Positions 36,011 to 46,456 of a stretch of 64,000 bases of DNA are shown piece by piece. The stretch comes from Pyrocephalus nanus. Lineage: Eukaryota > Chordata > Aves > Passeriformes > Tyrannidae. A model generated the notes under the pieces. The model saw only the letters and a program-made list of their open reading frames with translations, was not told the origin of the DNA and made no database searches. The stretch's first letter is position 1. The number at the start of each line of letters is the position of its first letter. The translations under genes were made by a program, and so were the position numbers. The stretch covers positions 935,001-999,000 of the forward strand of contig CM076272.1 of assembly GCA_038380795.1 (NCBI GenBank). Direction: 5' to 3'.

Positions 36011-36589
36011 TCGGGAATACGGGTTTGGGGAGCAGTTCTCTGTCCAGCCTTGACAGGCAGAGGGAGTTTGTTCAGTGCTCATTGGGAAAGGAACAAAATC
36101 CTTTTGAAAGGGCGCTAAGCAGTTTCACGCCAAAGTGGCAGATTCGGTGAAGAATGTGGGGTGGGACAAAGCCCCGCCGTTCCCAGCGCCTCGGGAAACC
36201 GCACCGGGAATTCAAGCACACAGAAAAGCAGGAGACCCCAAATCTCTCTGCTTCCTTCTCCCTCCCGGCCCCCGAGAAGCAAAAAGAAGCAGAACCATTA
36301 CTGAAAAAAAAAGAGAGCAAGGCTTAGCCGCAACGCAGCCACAACCAGCAGCCCGGAGTTGACTTTCCAAAACGGGGGAAGCTTGCTCAGAGCCTGGCAT
36401 TGTGTTTTGCAGCCTAGGAAACCCTAAGAAGCTGGTACTTCCCCCCTCCCTTCTCCTTTCTCCCAACTGGTTTGTAAATATTAACAAGGTTGTGAGCTAT
36501 TCTCTCACACGGAGAGGGTTTTTTCTATCCTTGGAAAACTTCTTGGCTTCCCCCCCACAGCCCCTCTCCCACTCCTCCCCTCTGCAAAG

Positions 36590-36930
36590 CTGCACACCTG
36601 CTTGCAGCCACAAGGATTCAAAATCAATATTGTATTTGTCACTTTTCTGTCTCCCTTTCCTCTCTCAACAGACCTGCTTGCCGCTGAGGCGAATTGTGGA
36701 TTTATGGAGGAAAATTAGCATAAATTATTACCAAATCTGTAAACGTGTGTGGTCCTGCTTGTGGGAAAGGGGGCTATTGCAAACCTTCCATGCAGAAAGG
36801 TGGTCCATGATGGGCTCCATGCAAGGGCTGAATGGCCCTTGCACGAAATAGATTTCCATTGGGTTTGCACATTGATATAATTGACTTATGTGTATTTTAT
36901 ACAGTTTTCCCAACACTTCCTCTGAGCTCC
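36590..36930. promoter_or_regulatory. Candidate enhancer
   Basis: Complex unique sequence with AAAATCAATATTGTATTTG, GGAAAATTAGCATAAATTATTACC, TCTGTAAACG (forkhead-like GTAAAC) and CATTGATATAATTGACTTATG. It lies 3.6-3.9 kb upstream of the coding start. High word diversity without repeats suggests constraint, but this is untested. Confidence 0.42.
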
Positions 36931-37188
36931 TTATTTGAATTGGACTTCAGAAAAACGTCTATTTGTTTTGGTGTCCTACACAATGGATTTGGATTCACTT
37001 GCACCCTCTCCTCCTCCCTAGTGTTGCCTCTCAAAGTAAAAGGCAAACGCTACAAGTTGCATTTAAATCCTGTATTTCCCAAGCCCGTCATCTGCTGTGT
37101 GCTTAGCACGAGGTGAAACTTTGGGTATCAATTGCTGTAATGACTTCGCCTGCCCTACCCCTCCGCTCACACATTCCTTTGCAATGGG

Positions 37189-37243
37189 AAAAAAAAAAAA
37201 AAAAAAAAAAAAGGAAAAAAAAAGAGAGAGAAAGAAAAAAAAA
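37189..37243 (+). repeat. Homopurine tract (poly(A), GA-rich)
   Basis: About 24 A, then GG, nine A, GAGAGAGAAAG and another A-run: about 54 bases of purine on the + strand. Confidence 0.9.
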
Positions 37244-37739
37244 TCGGGCGCCTTTCAGCCATACCTCGTTCGCACTCGGAGCAGCAAATGACAACGGAAG
37301 TCGAGTTTTCTTTAACTTTACAGCTTGCGGGTCCCTCCTGAACCAGCGGTTGTTTTGTTTTGTTTTCTTTCTTCGAAAAGAAAAGGTACTGGCAAAAAGA
37401 GGAAGAAAAGAATTTGTCACTTTGTGAATCTTACTGAGCCCCGTGCTGTTTCTGAGCCCTCTTTTTGATGGGCGTCCCAGGAGTGAACTTGGGCTGAGGA
37501 ACAAAACCCGAACGGAGGGGTGTCAGGAGCTGGGGACGGGGGGCTGGGGGGGTGGGAGGGAAGTGTCCCTTTACACCCGCGTATTTGGGGGCTCTCGATA
37601 CAGAAATAGAAGCCTTCTGCGTGGTGTCCTAGGGGACGCTGGGAGGAATCTGTCCTCATTTCAGTGTATTGTCTTTCCCCTACCCTCTAACAAACGTTCA
37701 TCGTCTCATCACCTCTTACCCCCTCCCCCAAAAAAAAAA

Positions 37740-38320
37740 ATTTCAGGGGCTGCCTCTCTGTCCTGCCCGGCTGGACGGAGCGTCCCGGAGCGGGTTAAGC
37801 CGAGCAGGGCAGCTCCGGGCTCTGAACAGCACAAACCCTGCCAGGGGCACAGGGTGCCATGCGGCAGCTCTCCCTCCAAAAGGGCTCGTTAGCTCGGCGG
37901 CGCGGGCCGCTCGGCCGCTCGCGGTCCTAGAAACACAATTATTTGCTCATTATTCTCTAAACGACATCCTGCCCCGAGAGAGAGGGATTAGGTGGGAGCG
38001 AGGGCAGGCGGGTTGGCAGGAGGGGAGCTCGGTGTGACACACACGAGGCCGGCGCGGTGTGAAACGCGTTTCCAGGCGGCTGCCAGGTTTGGGGGAGCCC
38101 CGCTTGCTGGGGACGGTCCCTCCGAGAGCCCGCAGAGCCCGTGTGGCACCAGCCGCGCTGCGGAGCCGCCACCGCCGCGCTCCCTCCCCCAGCCCGGCTA
38201 TTTTTGCTGAATTAAGAAGGTGACATTATTCTTCTTTTCAAGTACTTCTGTTAATATTGAAAAACGTGCGCTTGCATTTCAAGCGCGCCGCGCTCAGCCT
38301 CGGCAGCCATTTCAATATTA
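37740..38320. promoter_or_regulatory. CpG-rich block
   Basis: CpG-rich sequence including GCTCGGCGGCGCGGGCCGCTCGG-like DNA near 37890 and GGCCGGCGCGGTGTGAAACG near 38049. An AT-rich tail at 38205-38345 has GAATTAAGAAGGTGAC and TATTAATGAAATTG. It may be a separate upstream promoter or an island shore; no start can be fixed. Confidence 0.45.
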
Positions 38321-38429
38321 ATGAAATTGTTTAATCTCCTAAATTCATCGTGTTTAAGTTACGTTTTGGTGAGTTATTGACCGACTCCGAAAATAGCGTT
38401 AATGGAGTTGATGTGTATTCACCACAAAG

Positions 38430-39300
38430 GCTTTTTTTCCTCCCAGGGCTCGCAGCTCCCGCGACAATCTTTAATTCTGGCTCTAGGGTGGCAGGATGCA
38501 CCGCAGCCTCGGGAATACACATCATACAAACTTCCCCCCCTGTGCCAGGGCAAGCCGGGGACCTTCCGGGCCTGATCCACCCCCCGGACACGCGGCTGGC
38601 AGCGAGCTGCTCGTCTGGGCTGCGCTTCCAGGATCGGGCTCTGCTCCCGGGGAGGAGGGAGAGCGCTGGAGCAGAGAGAGCCGCAACTCGGGTGCTCCAC
38701 ACCCTGCCTGCTCCTCCACACCCTGCCTGCTCCTCCACACCCTGCCTGCTCCTCCACACCCTGCCTGCTCCTCCACACCCTGCCTGCTCCTCCACACCCT
38801 GCCTGCTCCTCCACACCCTGCCTGCTCCTCCACACCCTGCCTGCTCCTCCACACGCGAGTGCGCGCCGAGCAGCACGCAGGCAAGCCGGCAGTCTGAGAC
38901 ACAGCGCGTAAATCCCGCAGAAGGCGTCAAACTGAGGATACTGGGCACCACGACCGGTGACAGGGACCGGGCAGCCCAGCCCAGCCCCGCGGGACCCCCC
39001 AGTCCCGAGGCCGGGACGAGCGGACCCTCCGCGGCCCCGCGAGCAGAACAGCGGCGTGGAGGGAACTCGTTCCCGAGCACACCGGGCTGTGCCACGGCCG
39101 GGAGCCCGCTCGCTGCGATTATTTAGGGTGACTCCCACCGGCTTTACACCAACAGGTCCGCAGAACCAGCCCTGCATGGGCTGGGGGGAAGGGTGGAGCG
39201 TGGGGGGGACAGTAACTTCCCGGGGCGGCGGCTACCGAGGAGCCCCGATCTTATCGCTCCTCGAAAGAACCTTCGCTCGGGGAGAGCGGATTTGGCAAAG
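38430..39300. promoter_or_regulatory. CpG-rich block upstream of FOXB1 promoter
   Basis: GC-rich, CpG-bearing DNA with the 19-bp array in its centre and sequence such as GCGCGCCGAGCAGCACGC and CCGCGGCCCCGCGAGC. Reading frames through it (about 250 codons) are GC- and repeat-driven. Confidence 0.45.
38692..38853. repeat. 19-bp minisatellite, about 8.5 copies
   Basis: The unit is ACCCTGCCTGCTCCTCCAC, repeated every 19 bp with almost no variation. It lies about 1.7 kb upstream of the FOXB1 start codon, inside the upstream CpG-rich block. Confidence 0.96.
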
Positions 39301-39379
39301 AGAAAGTCTCTCGTTACAGGGGAAAAAGGCTCGCCTTAAGTTAGCCAACAATACAAATCAGATAACAATGCAGAACAAA

Positions 39380-39800
39380 CAGAATACCACAGCCAAGCAA
39401 TTTCCATGTCAAACATCCCACTGCTCAGTACCTCCATTTGTAAGTGTGAATTGCAGACTAAGCTTCCTGCGAAGTCCACAGAGAGGTTAGTGCATACCTT
39501 CACCCCCACCCCCAGCCACCGGGTACCATCGCACTGCAATTCCGCTGGCGGAGCCTTTTCACCCCTCGCCTTGTCTTCAAATGGAAATGATTCCCATTGG
39601 CCCAAGGTGTCCATGTAAATAGGTGTAAATGAAACCAGATTATGCCTTTCTCTCCAGCCCCCTCCTCCCCGCTCCCCTCCCCCTGCTCCCAAGGCGATTG
39701 TCATATGATAGCAAAGAAGTGGCACATTAATGAAGCGCCTCTACAGGGGTCTTTTCTGCTCATGTCACCACATAAAACTATCAGATGGTTAGAGGAAGGA
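39380..39800 (+). promoter_or_regulatory. FOXB1: Probable FOXB1 proximal promoter region
   Basis: Complex unique sequence just upstream of the inferred first exon. An inverted CCAAT box (CATTGG) lies at 39595-39600, next to CAAATGGAAATGATTCC. Two AGGTGT half-sites at 39605-39610 and 39621-39626 resemble T-box half-sites. E-box-type words CATATG (near 39703) and CAGATG (near 39782) occur. A weak TATA-like ATAAAA is at 39772-39777, which would place a start near 39800. A second TATA-like GTAAAAG lies near 39877. The motifs are seen; the start site is inferred. Confidence 0.5.
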
Positions 39801-40086
39801 CATGGAGGCAACTACTTAGCTCATCGCGGCTGCAGAGAAGCAAACAAGCCTCTGCTCCAGTCCAGCCGCCGGTGGTGTAAAAGAAGCTGATTCAGCCCGC
39901 GGAGGCGAAGGGAGGGGTGTACAAGAGGATTCCCAAAACCAAGCCAGCTCGCTGCCTCCTCAGGACTAAACCGGAGCGGAGTGGCCGCGAAAGGAGCGAC
40001 AGACACGCCGGAGGAGCGGGGTGGGAAGGAGCCCGGACTCTCAGCTGCGTCCCGGATGCGGACTGTCAACTTCCAGCAACTCTAAG
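39800..40086 (+). other. FOXB1: Probable FOXB1 non-coding first exon (5'UTR)
   Basis: The right boundary is a good 5' splice donor: exon bases TCTAAG at 40081-40086 followed by GTGGGC. The left boundary is only estimated from TATA-like words at 39772 and 39877 and could be off by about 100 bp. The sequence is GC-rich and carries no long in-frame product. If splicing does not occur, this is simply the 5' part of a continuous 5'UTR. Confidence 0.45.
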
Positions 40087-40509
40087 GTGGGCACATGCGG
40101 GGGGTAGCATGGAGTGGGAGACGAGGGGAGGGGAGGGCATGGGGTCCCCTTCTCCTCCTCGCCGAGACCAGAAGACAGAGCTCTCACTAGAGTAACTTTG
40201 CGGCCGCGGGCTGCAGCGGGAAGGCCGGGCTCAGGGAGGCCGGAGCTGGGAGAGGCACACCGTTTTTCCCCCGCCGGCGGCACACAGCTCCGGGCTGTTT
40301 TCTCCTGCCCCCATCCTTCCAGACCACCCCCCCCGCCCCCACCCCGAGGGCTGAGGTCCATCGTGCCCCTTCCCTGCGTCCTTCTTTCTCCAGCCCGGCC
40401 CCAGACCCACCGCCTGCCCCGACCGGGTGTCCGTGCAAATCCTCTCGGACTCACCCCTCTCCTCCCACCCCTGTCCCCCCCCCCCCTCCTTGTCGCTGCC
40501 CCTCTGCAG
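40087..40509 (+). other. FOXB1: Probable 5'UTR intron of FOXB1
   Basis: The interval starts GTGGGC after AAG. It ends in a strong acceptor: a C/T-rich run from about 40440 (TCCTCCCACCCCTGTCCCCC and on), then GTCGCTGCCCCTCTGCAG at 40509, immediately followed by ATCTCCCCGG of the coding exon. The length would be 423 bp. A GT-AG pair with a long pyrimidine tract only 23 bp before the start codon is hard to explain otherwise. Transcript data would settle it. Confidence 0.55.
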
Positions 40510-40532
40510 ATCTCCCCGGTCGCCTTGCGAAG

Positions 40533-41495
40533 ATGCCTCGCCCGGGCAGAAACACTTACAGTGATCAGAAGCCTCCCTACTCCTACATCTCGCTGACCGC
40601 CATGGCGATCCAGAGCTCCCCGGAGAAGATGTTGCCCCTGAGCGAGATCTACAAGTTCATCATGGACCGCTTCCCCTACTACCGGGAGAACACGCAGCGC
40701 TGGCAGAACTCCCTCCGCCACAACCTGTCCTTCAACGACTGCTTCATCAAGATCCCGCGGCGCCCCGACCAGCCGGGCAAGGGCAGCTTCTGGGCGCTGC
40801 ACCCCAGCTGCGGGGACATGTTCGAGAACGGCAGCTTCCTGCGGCGCCGCAAGCGCTTCAAGGTGGTCAAGTCGGACCACCTGGCCCCCAGCAAGCCGGC
40901 GGACGCGGCGCAGTACCTGCAGCAGCAGGCGAAGCTGCGGCTCAGCGCCCTGGCGGCCACCGGCACCCACCTGCCCCAGATGTCCACCTACAACCTCGGC
41001 GTGTCCCAGCCCTCCAGCTTCAAGCACCCCTTCGCCATCGAGAACATCATCGCCAGAGAGTACAAGATGCCCGGGGGCCTCGCCTTCTCCACGATGCAGC
41101 CCATGCCGGCCGCCTACCCCCTCCCCAACCAGTTGACTACGGTGGGCAGCTCCATTGGCACGGGCTGGCCCCACATGTACAGCTCCGGCATGATCGACAC
41201 CGCCACCCCCATCTCCATGGCCAGCGGCGAGTACGGCGCCTACGGCGTGCCCATCAAGCCCCTGTGCCACGGGGGGCAGACTTTGCCGGCCATCCCCGTC
41301 CCCATCAAGCCGACCCCCGCCGCGGTGCCGGCCCTGCCCGCCCTGCCCGCGCCCATCCCCACCATCCTGTCGAACTCGCCGCCCTCCCTCAGCCCCACGT
41401 CCTCGCAGACGGCCACCAGCCAGAGCAGCCCGGCCACCCCCAGCGAGACTCTGACCAGCCCCGCGCCCGCCCTGCACTCGGTGGCCGTGCACTGA
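40533..41495 (+). CDS. FOXB1: Forkhead box protein B1 (transcription factor)
   Basis: An intact 320-residue protein encoded by one exon. From family knowledge, FOXB1 is a nuclear winged-helix DNA-binding factor needed in the mammillary region of the hypothalamus, the midbrain-hindbrain and the spinal cord. The forkhead domain spans about residues 13-107, from KPPYSYI to RRRKRF. The recognition helix NSLRHNLSF is at 59-67, with N59, R62 and H63 in the usual DNA-contact positions, and the wing region ends in a basic RRRKR cluster at 104-108 that can serve in nuclear import. FAIENII at 167-173 fits the eh1 (FxIxxI) Groucho/TLE-binding pattern. The rest is rich in Pro, Ala, Ser and Thr and ends ALHSVAVH, the FOXB1 tail. 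There is no His/Ala run of the FOXB2 kind. The start is the conserved [12 protein letters not shown], with A at -3. Mammalian orthologues are about 325 residues, so this copy is only slightly shorter. No break is seen. Confidence 0.98.
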   Translation: MPRPGRNTYSDQKPPYSYISLTAMAIQSSPEKMLPLSEIYKFIMDRFPYYRENTQRWQNSLRHNLSFNDCFIKIPRRPDQPGKGSFWALHPSCGDMFENGSFLRRRKRFKVVKSDHLAPSKPADAAQYLQQQAKLRLSALAATGTHLPQMSTYNLGVSQPSSFKHPFAIENIIAREYKMPGGLAFSTMQPMPAAYPLPNQLTTVGSSIGTGWPHMYSSGMIDTATPISMASGEYGAYGVPIKPLCHGGQTLPAIPVPIKPTPAAVPALPALPAPIPTILSNSPPSLSPTSSQTATSQSSPATPSETLTSPAPALHSVAVH

Positions 41496-42410
41496 CCCGG
41501 GCCGCCCGCGCGGACTCTGCCTTCCCTGTCTCCCAAAGTTTCCTCGGAGCTCTCCTGCCTCCCCGCCTCTCCCTCCTTCCGCTCCTTTCCTCTCTCCTCT
41601 CCACTCTTTTCCTCGAAAGCAGAGACGACTCCCCGCGGGAAGCCGAGGTTCGCCGGGAGCCCTCCCTCGGGGTTCGGCTTCCCCCCTGCTCCTGAACTTT
41701 GCTTTCCGTTCTCCCGAGGCGAAAGGACCCGGCCCGGCCCCTCCCGCCCGGTAGGAACTGCCACTTGCATCGCTAGTTTTCCAAAAGTACTTGAGGCGAG
41801 CCCGGCCCGGCGACGCCTCTTCCCTCCCTTTGTACGGGGAAGAGCAGGGTTTATCCGGGACCGGGCTGGGATTCCTCAGACAGGGATGGCCGCTGCCTCC
41901 CTGCACGGGAGCGGCGGCGTTTCCAGCCTCCAAGCAGCCAAACGCTTGGATCTTGGAAACGCCGCAAGCGCTCGCGTCCTTTGTGCGGGTGTCGCTGGTA
42001 CAAAGGGCAGGATTTCCCGGGGCCAGGCTGCGGGAATCCCCGCGCAGGAGCCCCGGGCAGGGGGTGCGGGGCCGGCCGGGAACGGGAACCACGCGAGGGA
42101 ACCGCGGCTGTCCGCTCACCCCACACCTACAATGTTTACAAAGCGCCTGTTCTAATGTAAATACCGAACTTGCATCTGTACTGTACATCAGATGGGGTCC
42201 CTTTGGCAGTACCTGTTGTAACGTGGATGTTCACTGTAGTTTTCAGGTGAAAGAGAAGTGGACTCGTCTGTCAACTTCTGATTAACCCGAAGGTTTCGGG
42301 AGCTGAGGTTTTCTTTGTTGTTGTTGGGGGTTTTTTGTTGTTGTTGTTATTTTTTAAAATTTTGCAGCTATTTATTTCATAGCTTAAAAACAAACAACAA
42401 CAATAATTAT

Positions 42411-42416
42411 AATAAA
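42411..42416 (+). promoter_or_regulatory. FOXB1: Candidate proximal poly(A) signal
   Basis: An exact AATAAA about 915 bp after the stop codon, in AT-rich sequence. The downstream region has AAACTGTGGAGG and TGTTTGTGC words but no strong GU-rich element close by. Confidence 0.4.
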
Positions 42417-42924
42417 AAGAAACCTGTTACCAAGCACACGGCCCGACATAGCCTAGCGAAAAGCTGCTGAACTCACTGATAAAATGTGGGAAAGTAATAC
42501 AATAGCAGGTACAAACTGTGGAGGTCATCCTGATTTCTGCTGGAGCTTTGCAGACAAGAGAGAGGGGGCTAGGGAAACTGTAAATGTTTGTGCATATGAA
42601 TGACTATAAACTGTGTAAAATGCACTTTTGTTTGATATACTCCTTTCTAGTTTTAGGTAGTTTGCTGGAAACCGAACTGTTGTTCTGTTGTGAACTGCTT
42701 AAGTTAAGAAAAAAAAAAAAAAAGAACCCCCCCTCCAAATGGCATTAGTGTCTATTGAAACTGTAAAGACATTTCTTTTTAACTTTTTTTTTTTTTTTCC
42801 TGTACAGAATAAGCATGGTATTTTAAATATTGGTGTTCCTGTTCCCAGCATGTGTGTTTTAAGACAAAGGTTAAAAAGTGTCTACGTTAAATTATGAATC
42901 TAGTCGTCCAAATAATATTTTCTC

Positions 42925-42930
42925 ATTAAA
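42925..42930 (+). promoter_or_regulatory. FOXB1: Candidate distal poly(A) signal
   Basis: ATTAAA, the commonest variant signal, is followed within 20-45 nt by TAGTTTCTTATTTGTCTTTTT, a reasonable downstream U/GU-rich element. Confidence 0.45.
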
Positions 42931-43969
42931 ATATGTAAATGCAGATTTAGTTTCTTATTTGTCTTTTTAAAGGAGAAAAGAAAAAAAAACCCCACACATT
43001 AGTTGACGACAAAGGAGTGACGCTATTCCAATATTTAGATAATCCAAACAGCCTTTTCACGCAAGGTTACTGTAAATGGAGTTATTAACATACCACAGCG
43101 TCTCAGATGAAGTTGTGGTTATTGCGGGTTTAGCGAAGGGATAACGCACTGAGAGCGTTCTGTGGGGTTTATTATACATCCATCCATACACACACATCTG
43201 CATCTGTGCCCCCACACTCACACCGAACAAACAACATTTACACCTGTTTGTGTGTGACATCACCCACGCACTCCCAGCTACGTGTTACCTAAAAGGGATA
43301 AAAAAATCAGCAAGCTCATGCGATACAGAGCAAACACAAAAACCTTTAAAGAATTAGTTACTTTGTAAGACTGAGAATACTGATTTTTTTCCCCAGTAGT
43401 GTTTTTTCTTACAAGTGGCATCTCAAAGTCTTTTTCGAGTAAAAGTGAGCTATTGTAGCCCTTCACCTGTCGTTTCAGCCTCCTCAAGCACAACAGTCAG
43501 TCCAACCACTGCTCTAATTTCTCCATCTCTATTGATCAACACTTTCCAAAGACGGTAGGTCGCAAACTGTAACACTTACAATTGTACCCGTTTTTTCTGT
43601 AATTAAATACCCAGTCCCTTTTAAGAAGTAAGGGCAACGCAGTTACAATGAAAACTGGATTCCGGGCACTTTCTGGTGGGGTTCTCCAGAGCTGTTAGGG
43701 ATTTTACAAGGATCCTGCGGCCGCTGGAGATGACAGAAGCAATCAGTGAAATTACTAACGAGGTGTTTCGGAGATGAGGAGTCTGCGAGCACAGTTATGA
43801 GCCAACCACACACTGAAGTGCTTCCCAGCAAGAAAACGACATTGTATTCTAATGAACCGGCAGGATTGGCGAGTTCTACGGCAATGATGCTACAGAGGTT
43901 TTGTCTCTGACGGATCTCTCTCTGAATTTCTGGACCGTAAACACAGTAAGTGACATCCCCATTTCCTTA

Positions 43970-44130
43970 TTACGAACCACAAGGTCCTTGCAAAAGTTTT
44001 AAGATTAATGTAGAGGGCAATTAATCCAGTTGCGACCATTTTTTCAAAAAAGGGAACGGATCCCACACACAGAAAAAAGGTGGAAAATACATGAATCATT
44101 GGGCTGATTAAAATGCATGAAGCTGCTAAA
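43970..44130. promoter_or_regulatory. Candidate downstream enhancer
   Basis: Contains AAGATTAATGTAGAGG, GGCAATTAATCCAG (with TAATCC, the OTX/bicoid-type word) and GGGCTGATTAAAATGCATG. It lies about 1-1.2 kb past the inferred transcript end. OTX factors act in the same brain territory as FOXB1, but binding here is inference. Confidence 0.4.
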
Positions 44131-45489
44131 GCTTGTCAGATGGGGGACAACTGAACTCATTCATCAAGTCCAACCCACGATTATATCAACACGATCAGCT
44201 AAAGAAAGCATTCAAAACTTATCACCAGATCAATGGACACATAACTCGACAAACTTTTCCTAAAAAAGCGATGACCTACATTTTTAGACGACGAGGACGC
44301 TTTTTCTCCTTCCTTTTTTCCCTTTTAAGATCTAGCATTCAGAATAAATCCTCTAAGATGAAACCCGAGCTCAGCTGAGAAGAAGAAGCTGCACTTTCAG
44401 AGTTGTATTTTTTTTTTTTAACTACCCAGTAACGGCGGAGATAACGATCGGAAAAGATTACGCCCCAAAGCAAAATATTTTCAAAAGGTGCAATAAGCTT
44501 TCTCGCTGCATAATGCGGTGATTTTGAGTCGCCACCGTACTTTTAAAGTGCCATTTTCCTCCCCATCTCGACTTTCCCAGCCCGAGGACCCCCCTGGGCC
44601 GCGCATCCCCGCCCGCGCCCCGATGTTGTGATGCTGCTCTCCACCAAACACGCAGCTCAGCGCCTCGCTCGAATTTACTGCTCTGACTTGTTAAATCTCC
44701 CTAATGGCTCAAGTCCAATGTCAATAAACACAGATCTGAAATGGAACAGCGAGAGACAACAGCGCGGAGGGAAGGGGCGCGGGGGGGGGGAGGGAACGGC
44801 CCCGGCCGAGCTCTCCGCCGCCTTCACACATTTCGTGGGGGGTCGGGGGGGGAAGGAAATCTTTATCTTTTTTTATTTTATTTGCCAGCGAGACATTGTA
44901 AGCTGAGCGTACTTGATGCAAAGGGAGCGTTCACTGCAGGCAAAAGCTCTTTTCTTCCGGAGGATGGGTTTGAGCGCGGCTGTGCAAGGTAAGCCCGAGA
45001 ACCCAGCCGGGCTTGGCGGCTCGGGCTTTTGCTCCCTGTCAGCGCATGGTATGTGAATCCTTTCTCGGCGGCGTATTTCTTTCTTTTTTTTTCTTTCCTT
45101 TTTTTTTTTTTTTGTTTTGTTTTCTCTCCCCTCGACATGTGACAAGACACCACCCCACAGGACTGAATCCTCTATTGAAGGCAGCCAGCTCTTTCTCTCC
45201 CAGAATATTTATTTTCTCTCGGACCGCGCCTTGCAGGGAAGGGCGGTCTGTGCCAGGTAGGGAGAAAAGAACTCCCCGGCGACCCCTGAGAGGGAGTTTT
45301 ATGAGCCAGCCTTTTTTTTTCAAAAGTGGTCCTTGGGAAAGGGACAAAAAACTTCTCAGCTTCATCAACTTCAGTGCCGAATTATCTGGGATTCTTAATA
45401 TAAATATCACTTTGTGTGATGGTCGTTTTTTTGTTTTGTTTTTATTAACAAAAAGAAACCGAGGCTGTGAAGCCTTGGAGGGGCTGTAT

Positions 45490-45960
45490 TTGTTTCTTTT
45501 AAACTAACAACAAATTATCTAATTAATATGTTTCAATTACAGCATGAAAAAGAGAGGCTTTGGACCGCCTGCAGTGGGTTTACAATAGCCCCAGAGCCCA
45601 CTATAAGAATTTACAATAACTTCACATCTGTTTCTTTATTTCCCACTTTTCGAGTCTAAAACTCCTCTTGAAATCACTTCAAACCGTGGCCCAAGTTATG
45701 AAATATGGTCTCTCTGCCAGGAAAAAAAAAAAAAGGTAGAAAGAAAAAAAGGACAAAACTTTGCAGATCGAGGCTTCATTTGCAAGCTAGAAAGTGAAAG
45801 CCCCATTGAAGAGCATTAAACAAATATATTAGAATTCTGTCACTTTATGCAATTGAGTAGATCAAATAAAGGGTCCCAGGCCACTTCATTCACTCTCATT
45901 CACTTGAATAGAAAATGCAAAGAATAGCAAACCTAGACTGGGCCACCGATGTAGATTTAG
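45490..45960. promoter_or_regulatory. Candidate downstream enhancer (two sub-blocks)
   Basis: The first sub-block (45490-45720) has AAATTATCTAATTAATATG and TTTCAATTACAGC. The second (45770-45960) has GAGCATTAAACAAATATATTAG and CTTTATGCAATTGAG. A short A-rich run near 45722 separates them. Both are unique and non-repetitive, about 3 kb downstream of FOXB1. Confidence 0.4.
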
Positions 45961-46383
45961 CCCTTTTTTTCTGAGAGACAAAAAGGCTGAATTTTCACAA
46001 ACACATTGCTGACTCGGGGACTAGGAAACCAGCACTGAAACCCCTTTGGAATTTAAATTCATTTTATCTTCCTCTCTCTTTCTGGGTCCCTTCGCGCTAC
46101 AGGGCGAGTTGCACTGGCACCCTTGCTCGGAAAAAAAAAATACAACACAACACATCAACAACACCAACACCACCACAAAAAAGGTTCCAGATTTACCCAG
46201 CCGAGCCGCAGCACAGTTTGGACGGTGAGGTTTTATTTGCAAGGAGAAAAGAGGCCCCAGCCGCTCTCTCTGCCCGGGCTGCCCCGCGGCCCTTCCCGAG
46301 CCGGGCGGGTCCCACCCGAGCTCGGAGCACACGGGGAGGGGACGGCAGGGAGAGAGCCGGGCACGGCCACAACAACACTGCAG

Positions 46384-46456
46384 GCACAGGGCACAGAGTG
46401 TGGCACAGGGCACGGCACAGGGCACAGAGTGTGGCACAGGGCACGGCACAGGGCAG
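46384..46456. repeat. 31-bp tandem duplication
   Basis: GCACAGGGCACAGAGTGTGG followed by CACAGGGCACG is repeated with a 31-bp spacing (GCACAGAGT at 46391 and 46422), plus a partial third copy. Confidence 0.88.

Larger units (their letters stand above)
40000..42130. promoter_or_regulatory. FOXB1: FOXB1 gene-body CpG island
   Basis: CpG-dense sequence covers the probable first exon, intron, coding exon and early 3'UTR. Very high third-position GC in the coding exon opens long antisense frames, one of 715 codons, which are shadows. Islands covering the whole gene are typical of Polycomb-regulated developmental genes. Confidence 0.75.
41496..42950 (+). other. FOXB1: FOXB1 3' untranslated region
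   Basis: After the stop codon the sequence is GC-rich to about 42130 and then becomes AT-rich, with TATTTATTTCATAG near 42370 holding an ATTTA element, a T/G-rich tract at 42310-42360 and an A-run near 42708-42724. Two poly(A) signals are candidates: AATAAA at 42411-42416, and the variant ATTAAA at 42925-42930 followed by the T-rich, GT-containing TTTCTTATTTGTCTTTTT. The end at about 42950 is inferred from the second, so this boundary is approximate. Confidence 0.5.
42960..46383. other. Gene-free 3' flank with candidate regulatory blocks
   Basis: No coding exon is recognised. Unique AT-rich blocks at about 43970-44130, 45490-45720 and 45770-45960 look like candidate enhancers. A CpG-containing patch lies at about 44560-45030. 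A C/T-rich tract runs at 45070-45130. The remainder shows nothing I can name. Confidence 0.4.

Noticed and set aside
35302..36082. Frames of 177-234 codons in the CpG-rich block
   Set aside because: GC-driven and on both strands at once; no family recognised.
38331..39177. Frames of about 250 codons around the 19-bp array
   Set aside because: Repeat- and GC-driven; no recognisable protein.
40041..42188. A 715-codon frame antisense to FOXB1
   Set aside because: It is a shadow of the GC-rich FOXB1 island; its Gly/Arg-rich product matches nothing known to me.
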